In this document: piece after piece, positions 37,353 through 47,412 of the stretch
Position numbering within the stretch: the stretch's first letter is position 1
Layout of the letters: every line of letters begins with the position of its first letter
Source: Acidocella sp. KAb 2-4
GTDB lineage: Bacteria > Pseudomonadota > Alphaproteobacteria > Acetobacterales > Acetobacteraceae
Assembly: GCF_020567705.1 (NCBI RefSeq)
Contig: NZ_JAJDJU010000016.1
Coordinates: forward strand, 1 to 62,795
Direction: 5' to 3'
Length of the DNA: 62,795 nt
The notes under the pieces: model-generated
Databases searched by the model: none
Told to the model about the DNA's origin: nothing
The model's input: the letters and a program-made list of their open reading frames with translations, nothing else
Translations under genes and position numbers: made by a program

Positions 37353-37586
37353 TTATTCGGGCGCCGAGGTTTGCAGCGCCAAAGCGTGAAGTTCGCCGCC
37401 CATGCGGCCCTGGAGCGCGGCATAGACCATCTGATGCTGGCGCACCCGCGGCACGCCGCGAAATGCCTCAGACACCACGGTGGCGGCGTAGTGGTCGTTA
37501 TCGCCGGCCAGATCCTCGATCTCGATCTTCGCGTCGGGGAACGCGGCTTTGATCAAGGCCTCGATCTCATTCGCTTGCATGGCCAT
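37353..37586 (-). CDS. bolA: BolA family protein
   Basis: The 77-residue protein has the class II KH-like BolA fold: IEALIKAAFPDAKIEIED, DNDHYAATVVSEAF, a conserved His (RQHQMVYAAL) and GELHALAL. It pairs with monothiol glutaredoxin to hold a [2Fe-2S] cluster. It lies between purL and grxD. The second Met (MQANE) could be the start; the difference is two residues. Confidence 0.93.
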   Translation of the reverse strand: MAMQANEIEALIKAAFPDAKIEIEDLAGDNDHYAATVVSEAFRGVPRVRQHQMVYAALQGRMGGELHALALQTSAPE

Positions 37587-37603
37587 TGGTCTTGCTACCC
37601 TGT

Positions 37604-39772
37604 TCAGGCGAACCAGCGGGGAAAGAACCCCTCATGGGCATCGCGCAACTGTGCCAGAGATATGGCAACACCGTTTGGCAGAGTCAATTTATCTGAATTG
37701 ACGGTATGGCCGATGCGCTGTGCCGGAATACCGGCGGCGGCGGCGGCTTTCAGCAAGGCGGCGGCGTCGCGCACGGCGACCACGTAGCGGGCCTGGTCTT
37801 CGCCGAACCAGAAGGCGGCGTCGCCCGCGGCGGCGAGTTCCACGCCAGTGTCACCGGCCAGGGCCATCTCGGCCACCGCGATCAGCAGCCCGCCATCGGC
37901 GATGTCGTGGCAGGCGGCGACATGTCCGGCCAGGATCTGCGCGCGGACGAAATCGCCATTGCGGCGCTCGGCGTCGAGATCGACCGGCGGCGGCGCGCCG
38001 TCCTCGCGGCCCAGGATTTCACGCAGATAGAGCGAGCAGCCGAGTTCGCCGTGGGTCTGGCCCACCAGCACCAGCTCCTGCCCCGGCGCGATGGCATAGC
38101 CCACGGCCTTCGACACATCGTTGATCACGCCGACACCGCCGATCGCGGGGGTGGGCAGGATCGGGCGGCCCTCGGTCTCGTTATAGAGCGACACATTGCC
38201 CGACACGACCGGATAATCGAGCGCCTCGCAAGCCGCGGCCATGCCTTTGATGGCGCTGGCGAACTGGCCCATGATCTCCGGCTTCTCGGGGTTGCCGAAA
38301 TTCATGTTGTCGGTGATCGCCAGCGGCAGGGCGCCGGTGGCGGTGATGTTGCGCCAGGTCTCGGCCACGGCCTGCTTGCCGCCTTCCTCCGGGTCGGCCA
38401 CGACATAGCGCGGCGTCACGTCGGTGGTGATGGCGAGGGCGCGGTTGGTGCCCTCCAGCCGCACGATAGCGGCATCGGCCTGGGCGGGGCGCTTCACCGT
38501 CTGCCCGCCCACGGTGGAATCGTACTGGTCGTAGATCCAGCGGCGGGAGCACAGATCGGGGCAGGCGATCAGCTTCAGCAGTGCCTGGTCGAGCGGCGTG
38601 CTGCCCTCCACCGGGCCGAGCTTGGCGGGCTTCGGCGTCTCGGCGGTGGGGCGGCGGTAGAGCGGCGCGGCATCCGAGAGCGGGGCTAGCGGGATATCAG
38701 CCTCGATGGCGCCCTTATGCTTGACCACGATGCGCCCGGAATCGGTGATATGGCCGATGATGGCGTAGTCGAGGTCCCATTTCTCGATGATGGCGCGGGC
38801 CATCTCGCTGCGCTCCGGCTTGAGCACCAGCAGCATGCGCTCCTGGCTCTCGGAGAGCATCATCTCATAGGCGCTCATGCCGGTCTCGCGCTGGGGCACA
38901 TCGTCCAGAACCAGCTCGATGCCGACGCCGCCCTTGCCCGCCATCTCGACCGAGGACGAGGTGAGCCCGGCCGCGCCCATGTCCTGAATGGCGACAATGG
39001 CGTCGGTCTGCATCAGTTCCAGGCAGGCCTCGATCAGCAGCTTTTCGGTGAACGGGTCGCCCACCTGCACGGTCGGGCGCTTTTCCTCGGAGGAGGCGTC
39101 GAACTCGGTGCTCGCCATGGTGGCGCCGTGGATGCCGTCGCGGCCGGTCTTGGAGCCGACATACACTACCGGATTGCCCACGCCCGCGGCGGCGGAGAGG
39201 AAGATCTTGTCGGTGCGGGCGATGCCGACCGTCATCGCGTTGACCAGAGGGTTGCCATTATAGGCCGGGTGGAAATTCACCTCGCCGCCGACAGTCGGCA
39301 CGCCCACGCAATTGCCATAGCCGCCAATGCCGCGCACCACGCCATCCACCACGCGCTTGGTCACCGGCAGCTTGGGGTCGCCAAAGCGCAACGCGTTGAG
39401 GTTGGCGATGGGCCGCGCGCCCATGGTGAACACATCGCGCAAAATGCCGCCGACGCCGGTGGCCGCGCCCTGATACGGCTCGATGAAGCTCGGATGGTTA
39501 TGCGACTCCATCTTGAAGACCGCCGCCAGCCCCTCGCCGATATCGATCACGCCCGCATTCTCGCCCGGCCCGTGAATAACCCAGGGCGCCTTGGTCGGCA
39601 GCTCCTTGAGCCATACGCGGCTGGATTTATACGAGCAATGCTCGGACCACATGACCGAGAAGATGCCCAGCTCGGTGAACGTGGGCTCACGGCCCATGAT
39701 CTCCAGGACTTTGCCCCATTCCTCGGCGTTGAGCCCGAAGGATTTGGCGAGATCGGCGTTTACTTGTGTCAT
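37604..39772 (-). CDS. purL: phosphoribosylformylglycinamidine synthase subunit PurL
   Basis: This small-form PurL has 722 residues and no glutaminase domain. It uses ATP and ammonia delivered by PurQ to convert FGAR to FGAM, with PurS as structural partner. Motifs include [14 protein letters not shown] near the N-terminus, [37 protein letters not shown] and the [10 protein letters not shown]-like [10 protein letters not shown]. It overlaps purQ by 4 bases. Confidence 0.96.
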   Translation of the reverse strand: MTQVNADLAKSFGLNAEEWGKVLEIMGREPTFTELGIFSVMWSEHCSYKSSRVWLKELPTKAPWVIHGPGENAGVIDIGEGLAAVFKMESHNHPSFIEPYQGAATGVGGILRDVFTMGARPIANLNALRFGDPKLPVTKRVVDGVVRGIGGYGNCVGVPTVGGEVNFHPAYNGNPLVNAMTVGIARTDKIFLSAAAGVGNPVVYVGSKTGRDGIHGATMASTEFDASSEEKRPTVQVGDPFTEKLLIEACLELMQTDAIVAIQDMGAAGLTSSSVEMAGKGGVGIELVLDDVPQRETGMSAYEMMLSESQERMLLVLKPERSEMARAIIEKWDLDYAIIGHITDSGRIVVKHKGAIEADIPLAPLSDAAPLYRRPTAETPKPAKLGPVEGSTPLDQALLKLIACPDLCSRRWIYDQYDSTVGGQTVKRPAQADAAIVRLEGTNRALAITTDVTPRYVVADPEEGGKQAVAETWRNITATGALPLAITDNMNFGNPEKPEIMGQFASAIKGMAAACEALDYPVVSGNVSLYNETEGRPILPTPAIGGVGVINDVSKAVGYAIAPGQELVLVGQTHGELGCSLYLREILGREDGAPPPVDLDAERRNGDFVRAQILAGHVAACHDIADGGLLIAVAEMALAGDTGVELAAAGDAAFWFGEDQARYVVAVRDAAALLKAAAAAGIPAQRIGHTVNSDKLTLPNGVAISLAQLRDAHEGFFPRWFA

Positions 39773-40428
39773 GCGGCGGCCAGTGCGTCGAAGAGGGGTT
39801 TGCCGTCGGTGCCGCCCAGCAGCGGGTCGACGAGGTTTTCCGGGTGCGGCATCAGGCCGAGCACGCGTAGATTGGACGAGAAAATACCCGCGATATCGCG
39901 CGCCGAGCCGTTGCGGTTGCCATCGGCGTAGCGGAAGGCGACGAGGTTCTCGCCCTCCAGCCGGTCCAGCGTGGCGACGTCGGCGGTGTAATTGCCGTCG
40001 CCATGCGCCATCGGGGCGCGGAAGGTGGCGCCCTTGGCCCAGCCTTTGGTGAACACCGTGTCGTTGCGCTCAACCCGCAGTAGCGTGTCCATCGAGAGGA
40101 AGCGCAGCCCGGCATTGCGCAGCAGCGCGCCCGGCAGCAGCCCGGCCTCGGTGAGGATCTGGAAGCCGTTGCACACGCCCAGCACATAGCCGCCGCGCTC
40201 GGCATGGCGTTTCACCGCCTGCATGATCGGGCTCTGCGCGGCCATCGCGCCGCAGCGCAGGTAATCGCCAAACGAGAACCCGCCGGGCAGGATCACGAGA
40301 TCCACCGCGGGCAGCTCGGTCTCCTTATGCCAGACGATTTGCGGCTCGGCGCCGAAGCTCTGGCGCACGGCGATGATCATGTCGCGTTCCCGGTTGATGC
40401 CGGGGAAGTGAAGGATGGCGGCTTTCAC
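39769..40428 (-). CDS. purQ: phosphoribosylformylglycinamidine synthase subunit PurQ
   Basis: The 219-residue glutaminase subunit has the nucleophile Cys in [17 protein letters not shown] and the His-Glu pair in [11 protein letters not shown]. It begins [17 protein letters not shown], the family start. It releases ammonia for PurL. Overlap with purL is 4 bases and purS lies 30 bases upstream. Confidence 0.96.
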   Translation of the reverse strand: MKAAILHFPGINRERDMIIAVRQSFGAEPQIVWHKETELPAVDLVILPGGFSFGDYLRCGAMAAQSPIMQAVKRHAERGGYVLGVCNGFQILTEAGLLPGALLRNAGLRFLSMDTLLRVERNDTVFTKGWAKGATFRAPMAHGDGNYTADVATLDRLEGENLVAFRYADGNRNGSARDIAGIFSSNLRVLGLMPHPENLVDPLLGGTDGKPLFDALAAA

Positions 40429-40458
40429 TATATACTCCTGCGGGCGCGGGGGCGGGCG

Positions 40459-40701
40459 TTACGCCGCGATCTCGACCTTGAAGCTCTCGATGACGGTGTT
40501 GGCCAGCAGCTTGCGGGCCATCTCTTCGGCGGCGGCTTTGGCCTTGGCCGGGTCGATCTCGGCCAGTTCCAGCTCGATCACCTTGCCCATGCGCACCTCG
40601 CCCACCTGGGCGAAGCCGAGATTATGCAGCGCGTGCTCGATGGCCTTGCCCTGCGGGTCCAGCACGCCGTTCTTCAGCATGACGTTGACGATGGCTTTCA
40701 T
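40459..40701 (-). CDS. purS: phosphoribosylformylglycinamidine synthase subunit PurS
   Basis: The 80-residue dimeric beta-sheet subunit reads MKAIVNVMLKNGVLDPQGKA, followed by ALHNLGF and VRMGKVIELEL. It links PurL and PurQ into the active complex. It lies between purC (101 bases upstream) and purQ (30 bases downstream). Confidence 0.95.
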   Translation of the reverse strand: MKAIVNVMLKNGVLDPQGKAIEHALHNLGFAQVGEVRMGKVIELELAEIDPAKAKAAAEEMARKLLANTVIESFKVEIAA

Positions 40702-40802
40702 GTTCTATCCTTGGCTGGTGGGGGAGCGATGGCTTTACGGGGCCGGCCGATTCGCGCGCTCATGAGGCGGCTGCGCCACCTCATTCAAGCGCGATCCGAC
40801 GG

Positions 40803-41567
40803 TCACTGCATCGTTTCCGGGCCCTTCATGTCACGCGCCCCGGCCTCGGGCAGAATGCCGAGGCGGCGGGCGACTTCCTGATAGGCTTCCTCGATCTTGC
40901 CGAGGTCGCGGCGGAAGCGGTCCTTGTCCATCTTCTCGTTGGTCTTCACGTCCCACAGGCGGCAATTATCCGGGCTGATCTCGTCGGCCAGCACGATCCG
41001 CATCTCCTCGTTCTCATACAGACGGCCGAATTCCAGCTTGAAATCAACCAGCGTGATGCCGACGCCGAGGAACAGCCCGGTGAGGAAATCGTTGATGCGC
41101 AGGGTAAGGTGGACGATGTCATCCATATCCGGCGGGGTGGCCCAGCCAAAGGCGGTGATATGCTCCTCAGCCACCATCGGGTCGCCGAGCTGGTCGTTCT
41201 TGTAATAATACTCGACGATCGAGCGCGGCAGGCGGGTGCCCTCGGGGATGCCCAGGCGCTGTGCGATGGACCCGGCGGCGATGTTGCGCACCACCACCTC
41301 GATGGGGATGATCTCGACCTCTTTGATGAGCTGCTCGCGCATGTTCAGCCTGCGGATGAAATGCGTGGGGATGTTGATCTCCGCCAGCTTGGTCATCAGG
41401 AACTCGCTGATGCGGTTATTTAGCACGCCCTTCCCGGTGATCGTGCCCTTCTTCTGGGCGTTGAACGCGGTTGCGTCGTCTTTGAAGTATTGCACGAGGG
41501 TGCCGGGCTCGGGGCCCTCGAACAGGATTTTCGCTTTGCCTTCATAGAGCTGCCGGCGCCGGGCCAT
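40803..41567 (-). CDS. purC: SAICAR synthase
   Basis: The 254-residue enzyme ligates aspartate to CAIR. Typical pieces are [58 protein letters not shown] and [14 protein letters not shown]. It starts a minus-strand purC-purS-purQ-purL-bolA-grxD set; the 101-base gap to purS may carry processing or a second promoter. Confidence 0.96.
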   Translation of the reverse strand: MARRRQLYEGKAKILFEGPEPGTLVQYFKDDATAFNAQKKGTITGKGVLNNRISEFLMTKLAEINIPTHFIRRLNMREQLIKEVEIIPIEVVVRNIAAGSIAQRLGIPEGTRLPRSIVEYYYKNDQLGDPMVAEEHITAFGWATPPDMDDIVHLTLRINDFLTGLFLGVGITLVDFKLEFGRLYENEEMRIVLADEISPDNCRLWDVKTNEKMDKDRFRRDLGKIEEAYQEVARRLGILPEAGARDMKGPETMQ

Positions 41568-41645
41568 GATCGGGTACCTTCGGAAAATTTATGGATGCGG
41601 TCTATACCAACCAGGGCGGTCTTGCACCATGGGCGACGCGCATGG

Positions 41646-41676
41646 AAGCCCCCCGGCGGCTTGCCGGGGGGCTTTT
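41646..41676. terminator. GC-rich hairpin between purC and alkene reductase
   Basis: A 12-bp perfect stem (41646-41657 with 41663-41674) and 5-nt loop are followed by TT on the plus strand. It lies between the alkene reductase stop and the purC upstream region, both on the minus strand. It probably ends the reductase transcript, though the minus-strand T-tail is short. Confidence 0.65.
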
Positions 41677-41689
41677 GCCTCAATCAGGC

Positions 41690-42754
41690 TCAGGCGGCGG
41701 CGGTTTCCAGCGCCGGATAGTCGGTATAACCGTGCGCGCCGCCGCCATAGAAGGTGGCGGGGTCCATCTCGTTGAGCGGCGCTCCGGCGCGGAAACGCGC
41801 CACCAGATCGGGGTTGGCGATGAATTCGCGGCCCCAGGCCACGGCGTCCACCTCGCCCGTGGCCAGTATTTCTTGGGCGGAGTCGCGGGTGAAGCCTTCA
41901 TTGGCGATATACACGCCGCCGAAAATCTTCTTTAGCTGCGGGCCGATCCAATCCTCGCCCTGGTGCTCGCGGGTGCAGATGAAGGCGATGCCGCGCTCGC
42001 GCAACTCGCGGGCCACATAAGAGAAGGTGGCCAGCGGGGTGGAATCGGTGAGGTCGTGGCGGTCGGGCCGCGGCGAGAGATGCACGCCCACGGCCTCCGG
42101 CCCAAACACCGAGGCGGCGGCGTCCGTCACCTCCAGCAGCAGCCGTGCGCGGTTGGCGATGGAGCCGCCATATTCGTCGGTGCGCTGATTGGCGCCGTCA
42201 CGCAGGAATTGGTCGAGCAGGTAGCCATTGGCGCCATGCACCTCGACGCCGTCGAACCCAGCCATCTGCGCGTTCATCGCTGCCTTGCGGTAGACCTCGA
42301 TGATGCCCGGAATCTCGGAGAGCTCCAGCGCGCGCGGCGTAACGAATTCCTGCTGCGGGCGGACCAGCGAGACATGCCCCTCCGGCTTGATGGCCGAGGG
42401 CGCCACCGGCAGCTCGCCATTGAGGTAGAGCGGGGCGGAGATGCGCCCGACATGCCAAAGCTGCGCGAAGATGCGCCCACCCGCCTTGTGCACGGCGTCG
42501 GTGGTGAGCTTCCAGCCCTCCACCTGCTCCTGACTCCACAGGCCGGGGGTGTCGGGGTAGCCCACGCCCATCGGAGTTACCGCCGTGGCCTCCGAGATGA
42601 TCAGCCCGGCGCTGGCGCGCTGCGCGTAATATTCAGCCATCAGCGCGTTGGGCACGCGGCCCTCCGAGGCACGGCAGCGGGTGAGGGGCGCCATGATGAT
42701 GCGGTTGGGCAGGGTGAGGTCGCCAAGTTTCAGCGGGGTAAACAAATCGGGCAT
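41690..42754 (-). CDS. alkene reductase (old yellow enzyme family)
   Basis: This 354-residue FMN TIM barrel reduces activated alkenes, quinones or nitro compounds with NAD(P)H. The catalytic block is VEVHGANGYLLDQFLRDGAN (His/Asn substrate pair), with YGGSIANR and the N-terminal LTRCRASEG. The ArsR gene lies 13 bases upstream in the same direction, suggesting regulated response to electrophiles. It resembles NemA, but the native substrate is unknown. Confidence 0.93.
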   Translation of the reverse strand: MPDLFTPLKLGDLTLPNRIIMAPLTRCRASEGRVPNALMAEYYAQRASAGLIISEATAVTPMGVGYPDTPGLWSQEQVEGWKLTTDAVHKAGGRIFAQLWHVGRISAPLYLNGELPVAPSAIKPEGHVSLVRPQQEFVTPRALELSEIPGIIEVYRKAAMNAQMAGFDGVEVHGANGYLLDQFLRDGANQRTDEYGGSIANRARLLLEVTDAAASVFGPEAVGVHLSPRPDRHDLTDSTPLATFSYVARELRERGIAFICTREHQGEDWIGPQLKKIFGGVYIANEGFTRDSAQEILATGEVDAVAWGREFIANPDLVARFRAGAPLNEMDPATFYGGGAHGYTDYPALETAAA

Positions 42755-42767
42755 GGAAAACTCCGGT

Positions 42768-43073
42768 TCATAATGTTTGGCCGAGATCGCGGACGAAAGC
42801 GGCGATCGCGGCTTCGTCGCGCTGGTAGAACACCCATTGGCCGATCTTCTGGGCCGTCAGAAGCCCGGCCTGATGCAGCACCGCCAGATGCGCCGATACG
42901 GTGGATTGCGACAAGCCGCACACCGCCTCGATCCGCTGGGCGCAGACGCCAAGCGTGTAAGGGTGCTCCTGGCCGGGGAAATTCTGCGCCGGGTCTCTCA
43001 ACCCGCACAAGATTTTCCGCCGGACCGGGTTGGCCAGGGCTTTCAGCGCATCGTCGAAATTCGGTTCATGCAT
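42768..43073 (-). CDS. ArsR family transcriptional regulator
   Basis: The 101-residue winged-helix repressor reads DDALKALANPVRRKILCGL, recognition helix LSQSTVSAHLAVLHQAGL and wing QKIGQWVFYQRDE. It has three cysteines (C23, C44, C52) that could sense thiol-reactive compounds or metals; the classic ELCVCDL arsenic site is absent. It is cotranscribed with the alkene reductase; a palindrome lies 21 bases upstream of its start. Confidence 0.88.
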   Translation of the reverse strand: MHEPNFDDALKALANPVRRKILCGLRDPAQNFPGQEHPYTLGVCAQRIEAVCGLSQSTVSAHLAVLHQAGLLTAQKIGQWVFYQRDEAAIAAFVRDLGQTL

Positions 43074-43093
43074 CGTCGATGAGCGATATATAG

Positions 43094-43109
43094 ATCGAAA
43101 ATTTCCGAT
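43094..43109. promoter_or_regulatory. near-perfect 16-bp palindrome, candidate ArsR operator
   Basis: ATCGAAAATTTCCGAT is symmetric except for one base pair. It lies 21-36 bases upstream of the arsR start in an AT-rich patch that includes GATATATAG, a likely -10. The position fits autorepression of the arsR-alkene reductase transcript. Confidence 0.5.
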
Positions 43110-43121
43110 GCAAGGCCGATG

Positions 43122-44144
43122 TCAGCTTACCTTCGGCGTGCTGCGGCTGGCGCGGGTGATCATTACCACCCCGTCGCCGGGCTCGATCACGGTGGAGGGG
43201 TCGGGGCGGGTCAGCGTCTCACCGTTCTTGCGGTTGATGGCGACGATGAACATCGCGCCGCCCGCTTCGCGCTCGATGCTCTCGATCGTCGCGCCGGCCT
43301 GCTTGCTTTCGGCAGGCACGGCGGTCACCTCCAGGTCCAGCCCCAGGCTGTGCAGCCCGGCGGCGAGGGCGCGCATGCGCTGCGTGCCCTCGGTATAGCG
43401 GGCGGTGCGGGGGAACAGGATGAGCTGGGCGATGCGCTCGGCGCCAATATGCGTGGGCTCCACCACCGAGCTGGCGCCCGCATGCAGCAGCTTACCCTTG
43501 GTATTGGGCGAGACGCCGCGGGCGATGATCTCTAGATCCTTGTTCAGGCTGCGGGCAGTGAGGGTGATGAATACGTTCACCGCGTCATTGGGCACCACCG
43601 TGGCCAGGGCGCGGGCGCGATGCACGCCGACCTCCTCAAGCACCGCCTCGGTGGTGGCGTCGCCCGCCCAGGTGGGAAAGCCCTGCGCCGCCGCCAGGGT
43701 GAGTCGCGCCTCGTCGAGATCGACGATCACGAAATCAGCCCCGCCCGCGCGCAGCTCCTCGGCCAGGGCCTCGCCAATGCGGCCATAGCCGCAGATGATG
43801 ACATGGCCGCTCATCTTCTCGATTTGCGTTTTCATGCGCCTGTTTCCGAGTAATTGCTGGATTTGCGTATAAGTGAAGGCCTGCACCAGCGCACCGGTGA
43901 GGAAAATGACCCCCGTGCTGCCCAGCACGATGGTGCCGATGGTCAGCGCCCGCAACTCGGGCGAGACGATCGGATGCACCTCCTCATACCCCACCGTGAA
44001 GATGGTGATGATCACAAAATAGAAGGCGTCGCCCAGGTTCCAGCCCGCCAGCACATAAGCGAGCGTGGCTAGGGTGATGACGCAGAGCATGTAGATGAGC
44101 CCGATGGCGAGGTTGCGCCAGGGGCCGGTGGGCAGGCGGGTCAT
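43122..44144 (-). CDS. two-TM potassium channel with TrkA-N/C domains
   Basis: The 340-residue membrane protein has two TM helices flanking a pore loop with filter TVGYEEV. A cytosolic RCK/TrkA-N NAD-binding domain follows (HVIICGYGRIGEALAEEL, DFVIVDLDE), then a TrkA-C domain near the C-terminus (VIEPGDGVVMITRA). The filter has Glu where TVGYG has Gly; this variant occurs in some bacterial two-TM channels. ATG 44144 was chosen over an upstream TTG. It is a likely K+ or cation channel. Confidence 0.85.
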   Translation of the reverse strand: MTRLPTGPWRNLAIGLIYMLCVITLATLAYVLAGWNLGDAFYFVIITIFTVGYEEVHPIVSPELRALTIGTIVLGSTGVIFLTGALVQAFTYTQIQQLLGNRRMKTQIEKMSGHVIICGYGRIGEALAEELRAGGADFVIVDLDEARLTLAAAQGFPTWAGDATTEAVLEEVGVHRARALATVVPNDAVNVFITLTARSLNKDLEIIARGVSPNTKGKLLHAGASSVVEPTHIGAERIAQLILFPRTARYTEGTQRMRALAAGLHSLGLDLEVTAVPAESKQAGATIESIEREAGGAMFIVAINRKNGETLTRPDPSTVIEPGDGVVMITRASRSTPKVS

Positions 44145-44162
44145 GCTTCGATGGTAAAACAA

Positions 44163-44191
44163 AAAAGGCCAGGGGGAAGCACCCCCTGGCC
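44163..44191 (-). terminator. rho-independent terminator of gltA
   Basis: GGCCAGGGGG (44167-44176) pairs with CCCCCTGGCC (44182-44191) and is followed on the minus strand by TTTTTT. It lies 24 bases after the gltA stop. Confidence 0.92.
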
Positions 44192-44214
44192 CGTGATGGC
44201 GGAATTTCCGCGGT

Positions 44215-45528
44215 TCAGCCGCGCTGTTCGAGCGGCACGTAATCGCGCACCGGGGCGCCGGTGTAGATCTGGCGCGGACGGCTGATGCGGTTGCTGGGGT
44301 CCTCCATCATCTCCTTCCACTGGCTGATCCAGCCCACAGTGCGGGCCAGCGCGAAGATCGGGGTGAACATCTGGGTGGGGAAGCCCATCGCCTTGAGGAT
44401 GATGCCCGAGTAGAAATCGACGTTCGGGTACAGCTTGCGGGAGACGAAATAATCGTCGTGCAGCGCGATCTTCTCCAGCTCCATGGCCAGGTCGAGCATT
44501 GGCTCGTCCTTGATACCCAGCTCGCCCAGCACTTCATAGCAGGTCTTCTGCATGATCTTCGCACGCGGATCGTAGTTCTTGTACACGCGATGGCCGAAGC
44601 CCATCAGCTTGACGTTGGAGTTCTTGTCCTTCACCTGCTTGATGAACTCGGGGATGTTGTCCTTGTGGCCGATCTCGGCCAGCATTTTCAGCACGGCCTC
44701 ATTGGCGCCGCCATGGGCGGGGCCCCAAAGCGAGGCGATGCCCGCCGCGATGCAGGCAAACGGGTTGGCGCCGGTGGAGCCGGCCAGACGCACCGTGGAG
44801 GTCGAGGCGTTCTGCTCGTGGTCCGCGTGCAGGATCAGGATGCGATCCATGGCGGCGGTGAGGATCGGGTTCGGCTTCCACTGCTCGGCCGGCACGGCCT
44901 GGAACATGTAGAGGAAGTTCTCGGCATAACCCAGGTCGTTGCGCGGATACATGAAGGGCTGGCCGACATTGTATTTATGCGCCCAGGCGGTGATGGTGGG
45001 GATCTTGGCGATCATGCGATAGGCCGAGATCTCGCGCTGGTGCTCGTCATGCACGTCGATGCTGTCGGGGTAGAAGGCGGACATCGCGCCGACCACCGAG
45101 CAGAGCATGGCCATCGGGTGGGCGTCGCGGCGGAAACCGTCCCAAAAGCGGCGGATCTGCTCGTGCAGCATGGTGTGGCGCATCACGCCATTGGTGAACT
45201 TTTCAAGTTCGGCCTTGTTCGGCAGTTCACCGAACAGCAGCAGATGGGCGACCTCAAGGAAGGTCGAGTTCTCAGCCAGTTGCTCGATCGGGTAGCCACG
45301 GTGCAGCAGCACGCCCTCGTCGCCATCAATATAGGTGATGGCGCTTTCGCAGGAGGCGGTGGAGCCATAGCTCGGGTCGAAGGTGAAGAGGCCGAGCTCG
45401 CCATTCAGCTTGCGCACGTCGAGGCAGTCAGTGCCCAGGGTGCCGCCAAGGACGGGCAGCGTTGCTGTCTTGTCGCCCAGGGTAAGTGTTGCCGAGCCGA
45501 CCTGCTTGCTGGTTGCGGTTTGAGCCAT
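44215..45528 (-). CDS. gltA: citrate synthase
   Basis: This 437-residue TCA-cycle enzyme condenses oxaloacetate with acetyl-CoA. Catalytic regions are [25 protein letters not shown] and [15 protein letters not shown], with [13 protein letters not shown]. The length and the N-terminal domain fit the type II, NADH-regulated hexameric class. It is monocistronic with its own terminator. Confidence 0.97.
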   Translation of the reverse strand: MAQTATSKQVGSATLTLGDKTATLPVLGGTLGTDCLDVRKLNGELGLFTFDPSYGSTASCESAITYIDGDEGVLLHRGYPIEQLAENSTFLEVAHLLLFGELPNKAELEKFTNGVMRHTMLHEQIRRFWDGFRRDAHPMAMLCSVVGAMSAFYPDSIDVHDEHQREISAYRMIAKIPTITAWAHKYNVGQPFMYPRNDLGYAENFLYMFQAVPAEQWKPNPILTAAMDRILILHADHEQNASTSTVRLAGSTGANPFACIAAGIASLWGPAHGGANEAVLKMLAEIGHKDNIPEFIKQVKDKNSNVKLMGFGHRVYKNYDPRAKIMQKTCYEVLGELGIKDEPMLDLAMELEKIALHDDYFVSRKLYPNVDFYSGIILKAMGFPTQMFTPIFALARTVGWISQWKEMMEDPSNRISRPRQIYTGAPVRDYVPLEQRG

Positions 45529-45665
45529 GCGGATTTACCTTCTGCTGTGAGGTATTAGTTGACCAGGATCGTGAGGAAGGTCCTGGCACGGGTCACGCGG
45601 AGAGCGTTATTAAATCCGCCGCCCCCTGTAAAGCCGCTGGGTGCGGTGCAACAAGCCCGAACAGG

Positions 45666-46184
45666 TCAGGCAAGGTCCTTCGGCACGATGAAACGTTGCA
45701 GTGCCGCGCCGCCGGGCGCGAGCCGCCGCCACGGCGTTGTCACCAGGAATTCCGCCAGTGCCGCCGTGGGGAAGCCCTCGTCGATGCGCTTCAGCTCGGG
45801 CCGCGGGCGCAGCGGGCCGGCGAGGCTCAGCGCCAATTCATGCAGACCTGGGTTGTGGCCGATGACCAGCGCGCTGCGCACACTCTCGGGCAGATCCTGC
45901 AACACGTCGCGCAATTGGCCTGGGGTGGCCATGTAGAGCTGGGGCAGGGAGTCGATATTCGGCCATTCATCCCAGACATTCGCGGCTTGCAGCGCCTCCA
46001 GCGTCTGCTGCGTGCGGGTGGCGGTGGAGACCAGCACCACATCCGGCGCCAGCCCCGCCTTGCGCATGGCCCGCCCGATCTTGCCCGCGGCCTCGCGCCC
46101 GGTCTCGGTGAGCTTGCGCTCGTGGTCGGATTTGCTGCCCTGGGGTTCGGCTTTGGCGTGGCGAAGTAGAATCAGCTGGTGCAT
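45666..46184 (-). CDS. sixA: SixA-type phosphohistidine phosphatase
   Basis: The 172-residue histidine phosphatase has LILLRHAKAEPQG (nucleophile His), the SKSDHERKLTETGRE segment, STATRTQQTLEAL and GHNPGLHELAL. SixA-like enzymes dephosphorylate phosphohistidine on HPt or PTS-type proteins. ATG 46184 gives the standard N-terminus MHQLILLRHA; the frame is open from 46388, but that would prepend 68 unlike residues. Confidence 0.88.
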   Translation of the reverse strand: MHQLILLRHAKAEPQGSKSDHERKLTETGREAAGKIGRAMRKAGLAPDVVLVSTATRTQQTLEALQAANVWDEWPNIDSLPQLYMATPGQLRDVLQDLPESVRSALVIGHNPGLHELALSLAGPLRPRPELKRIDEGFPTAALAEFLVTTPWRRLAPGGAALQRFIVPKDLA

Positions 46185-46266
46185 GAAGTTATAGTGCCAT
46201 GGCGCGCGGCGTGTGTCGCCCCTATCTGTGGTCTGGAAAGTGAACGGACGAAGGAGGTTGGAGCGG

Positions 46267-46926
46267 ATGGACAGACGGCGATTTTTGGCCGCGGCTGGGG
46301 CTTCGGCGCTGGCGTTTCCGGCCTTGGCCGAAGATCTGCCCGTGCCACCCAGCGGGGAAATCGCCTTCAAGGTCCTGCGTAACGGCACGCCGATCGGCGA
46401 GCATCATATCAATTTCACCCGCTGCGGCGATGCTCTGCGTGCCGAGATCAACGCCGACATGGCGGTTAAGCTGGCCGGGATCACGGTGTTCCGCTACCAG
46501 GCCCAGGCGGTGGAATGCTGGCAGGGCGGGGCGTTCCAGACCCTGGATAGCCAAGTGAACCATAACGGCACCAAGCTGGAGGTGCATGCGCAGCCGATCA
46601 CCGGGGGCTATGCCATTCAGAGCACCAAGGCCGGCGATTACACCTATACCGGGCAGCCGCCCATGCTGCCGATGACCTATTGGAACAAGGCGATGCTGAA
46701 CGCCATGATTCTGAATGTGGAGACCGGGCGGCATTATCCGGCGATCGTGAATTCGCCGGGCTGGAACTACCTGCCCACCGCCGAGGGGGGCAGGTTGCTG
46801 GCGCAGCGCTTCGACATCACCGGCAAGCTGCATCTTAGCCTTTGGTACGACCAGTCCGGCCAATGGGCGGGGCTGGAGTTCCACATCAGCGGCGATGAAA
46901 CCTTCCAGAAATACGTGTCGAGCTGA
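46267..46926 (+). CDS. Tat-exported DUF6134-like protein
   Basis: The 219-residue protein starts MDRRRFLAAAGASALAFPALA, an RRxFL twin-arginine signal. A beta-rich domain follows with FKVLRNGTPIGEHHINF, VECWQGGAFQTLDS and SLWYDQSGQWAGLEF. It resembles the DUF6134 family. AAGGAGG lies nine bases upstream of ATG 46267. The function is not known; export suggests a folded periplasmic protein. Confidence 0.78.
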   Translation: MDRRRFLAAAGASALAFPALAEDLPVPPSGEIAFKVLRNGTPIGEHHINFTRCGDALRAEINADMAVKLAGITVFRYQAQAVECWQGGAFQTLDSQVNHNGTKLEVHAQPITGGYAIQSTKAGDYTYTGQPPMLPMTYWNKAMLNAMILNVETGRHYPAIVNSPGWNYLPTAEGGRLLAQRFDITGKLHLSLWYDQSGQWAGLEFHISGDETFQKYVSS

Positions 46927-46932
46927 GGCGGC

Positions 46933-47220
46933 TCAGCCGAACTGCTTCTCAGGGTGGCGCAGATGCCAGAGGCGCTCATGCGCCGCCACCAGGCTCTCGA
47001 TGCTCTTGCGGCGGTTGGCGTCGGGCGGAACGGTGCGGCGGGTGAGCATGCTTTCCAGAATGCGCAGGAGCTGCTCGGCGATCTCGTAATCGCCCTGGTC
47101 GCAAGCGTGGTGGAACGCGATCAGGATCTTGTCGGACAACCGCCGGCTATAGCGCGGGGCGCCGCTTTGGTTGCGCCCCGTAGTCTCCGTGTCGTCCTGG
47201 GTGTCTGTCACGCCTGCCAT
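46933..47220 (-). CDS. small conserved helical protein
   Basis: The 95-residue protein has a polar N-terminus followed by SDKILIAFHHACDQGDYEIA and EQLLRILESMLTRRT, a helical hairpin, and ending AHERLWHLRHPEKQFG. Similar small proteins are found in other alphaproteobacteria, to my recollection, but no function is known. Convergent with the Tat-exported protein gene, 6 bases from its stop. Confidence 0.7.
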   Translation of the reverse strand: MAGVTDTQDDTETTGRNQSGAPRYSRRLSDKILIAFHHACDQGDYEIAEQLLRILESMLTRRTVPPDANRRKSIESLVAAHERLWHLRHPEKQFG

Positions 47221-47412
47221 ATCATCATTCAGTCCAAACTAAAGCCCAACCCCGAGCATCGCTTCTTGGTTGTATGGCCGGCATTTCAAGGTGATGAACA
47301 GGTGGTTTGTCAATGAATATTATCTGGGTTCCGCATGCGTTCCAGAATCCATGCTGAAACGGCGGCACCATGCCCCGGCGCTTGGCCGGGCGGCACAGGC
47401 CGCCGCGGGGCA
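47221..47412. other. intergenic region between small protein and nrdB
   Basis: Nothing coding was seen in these 192 bases. They precede the small-protein start (minus) and follow the nrdB stop (minus). GC is lower around 47276-47330. No terminator hairpin was evident. Confidence 0.4.
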
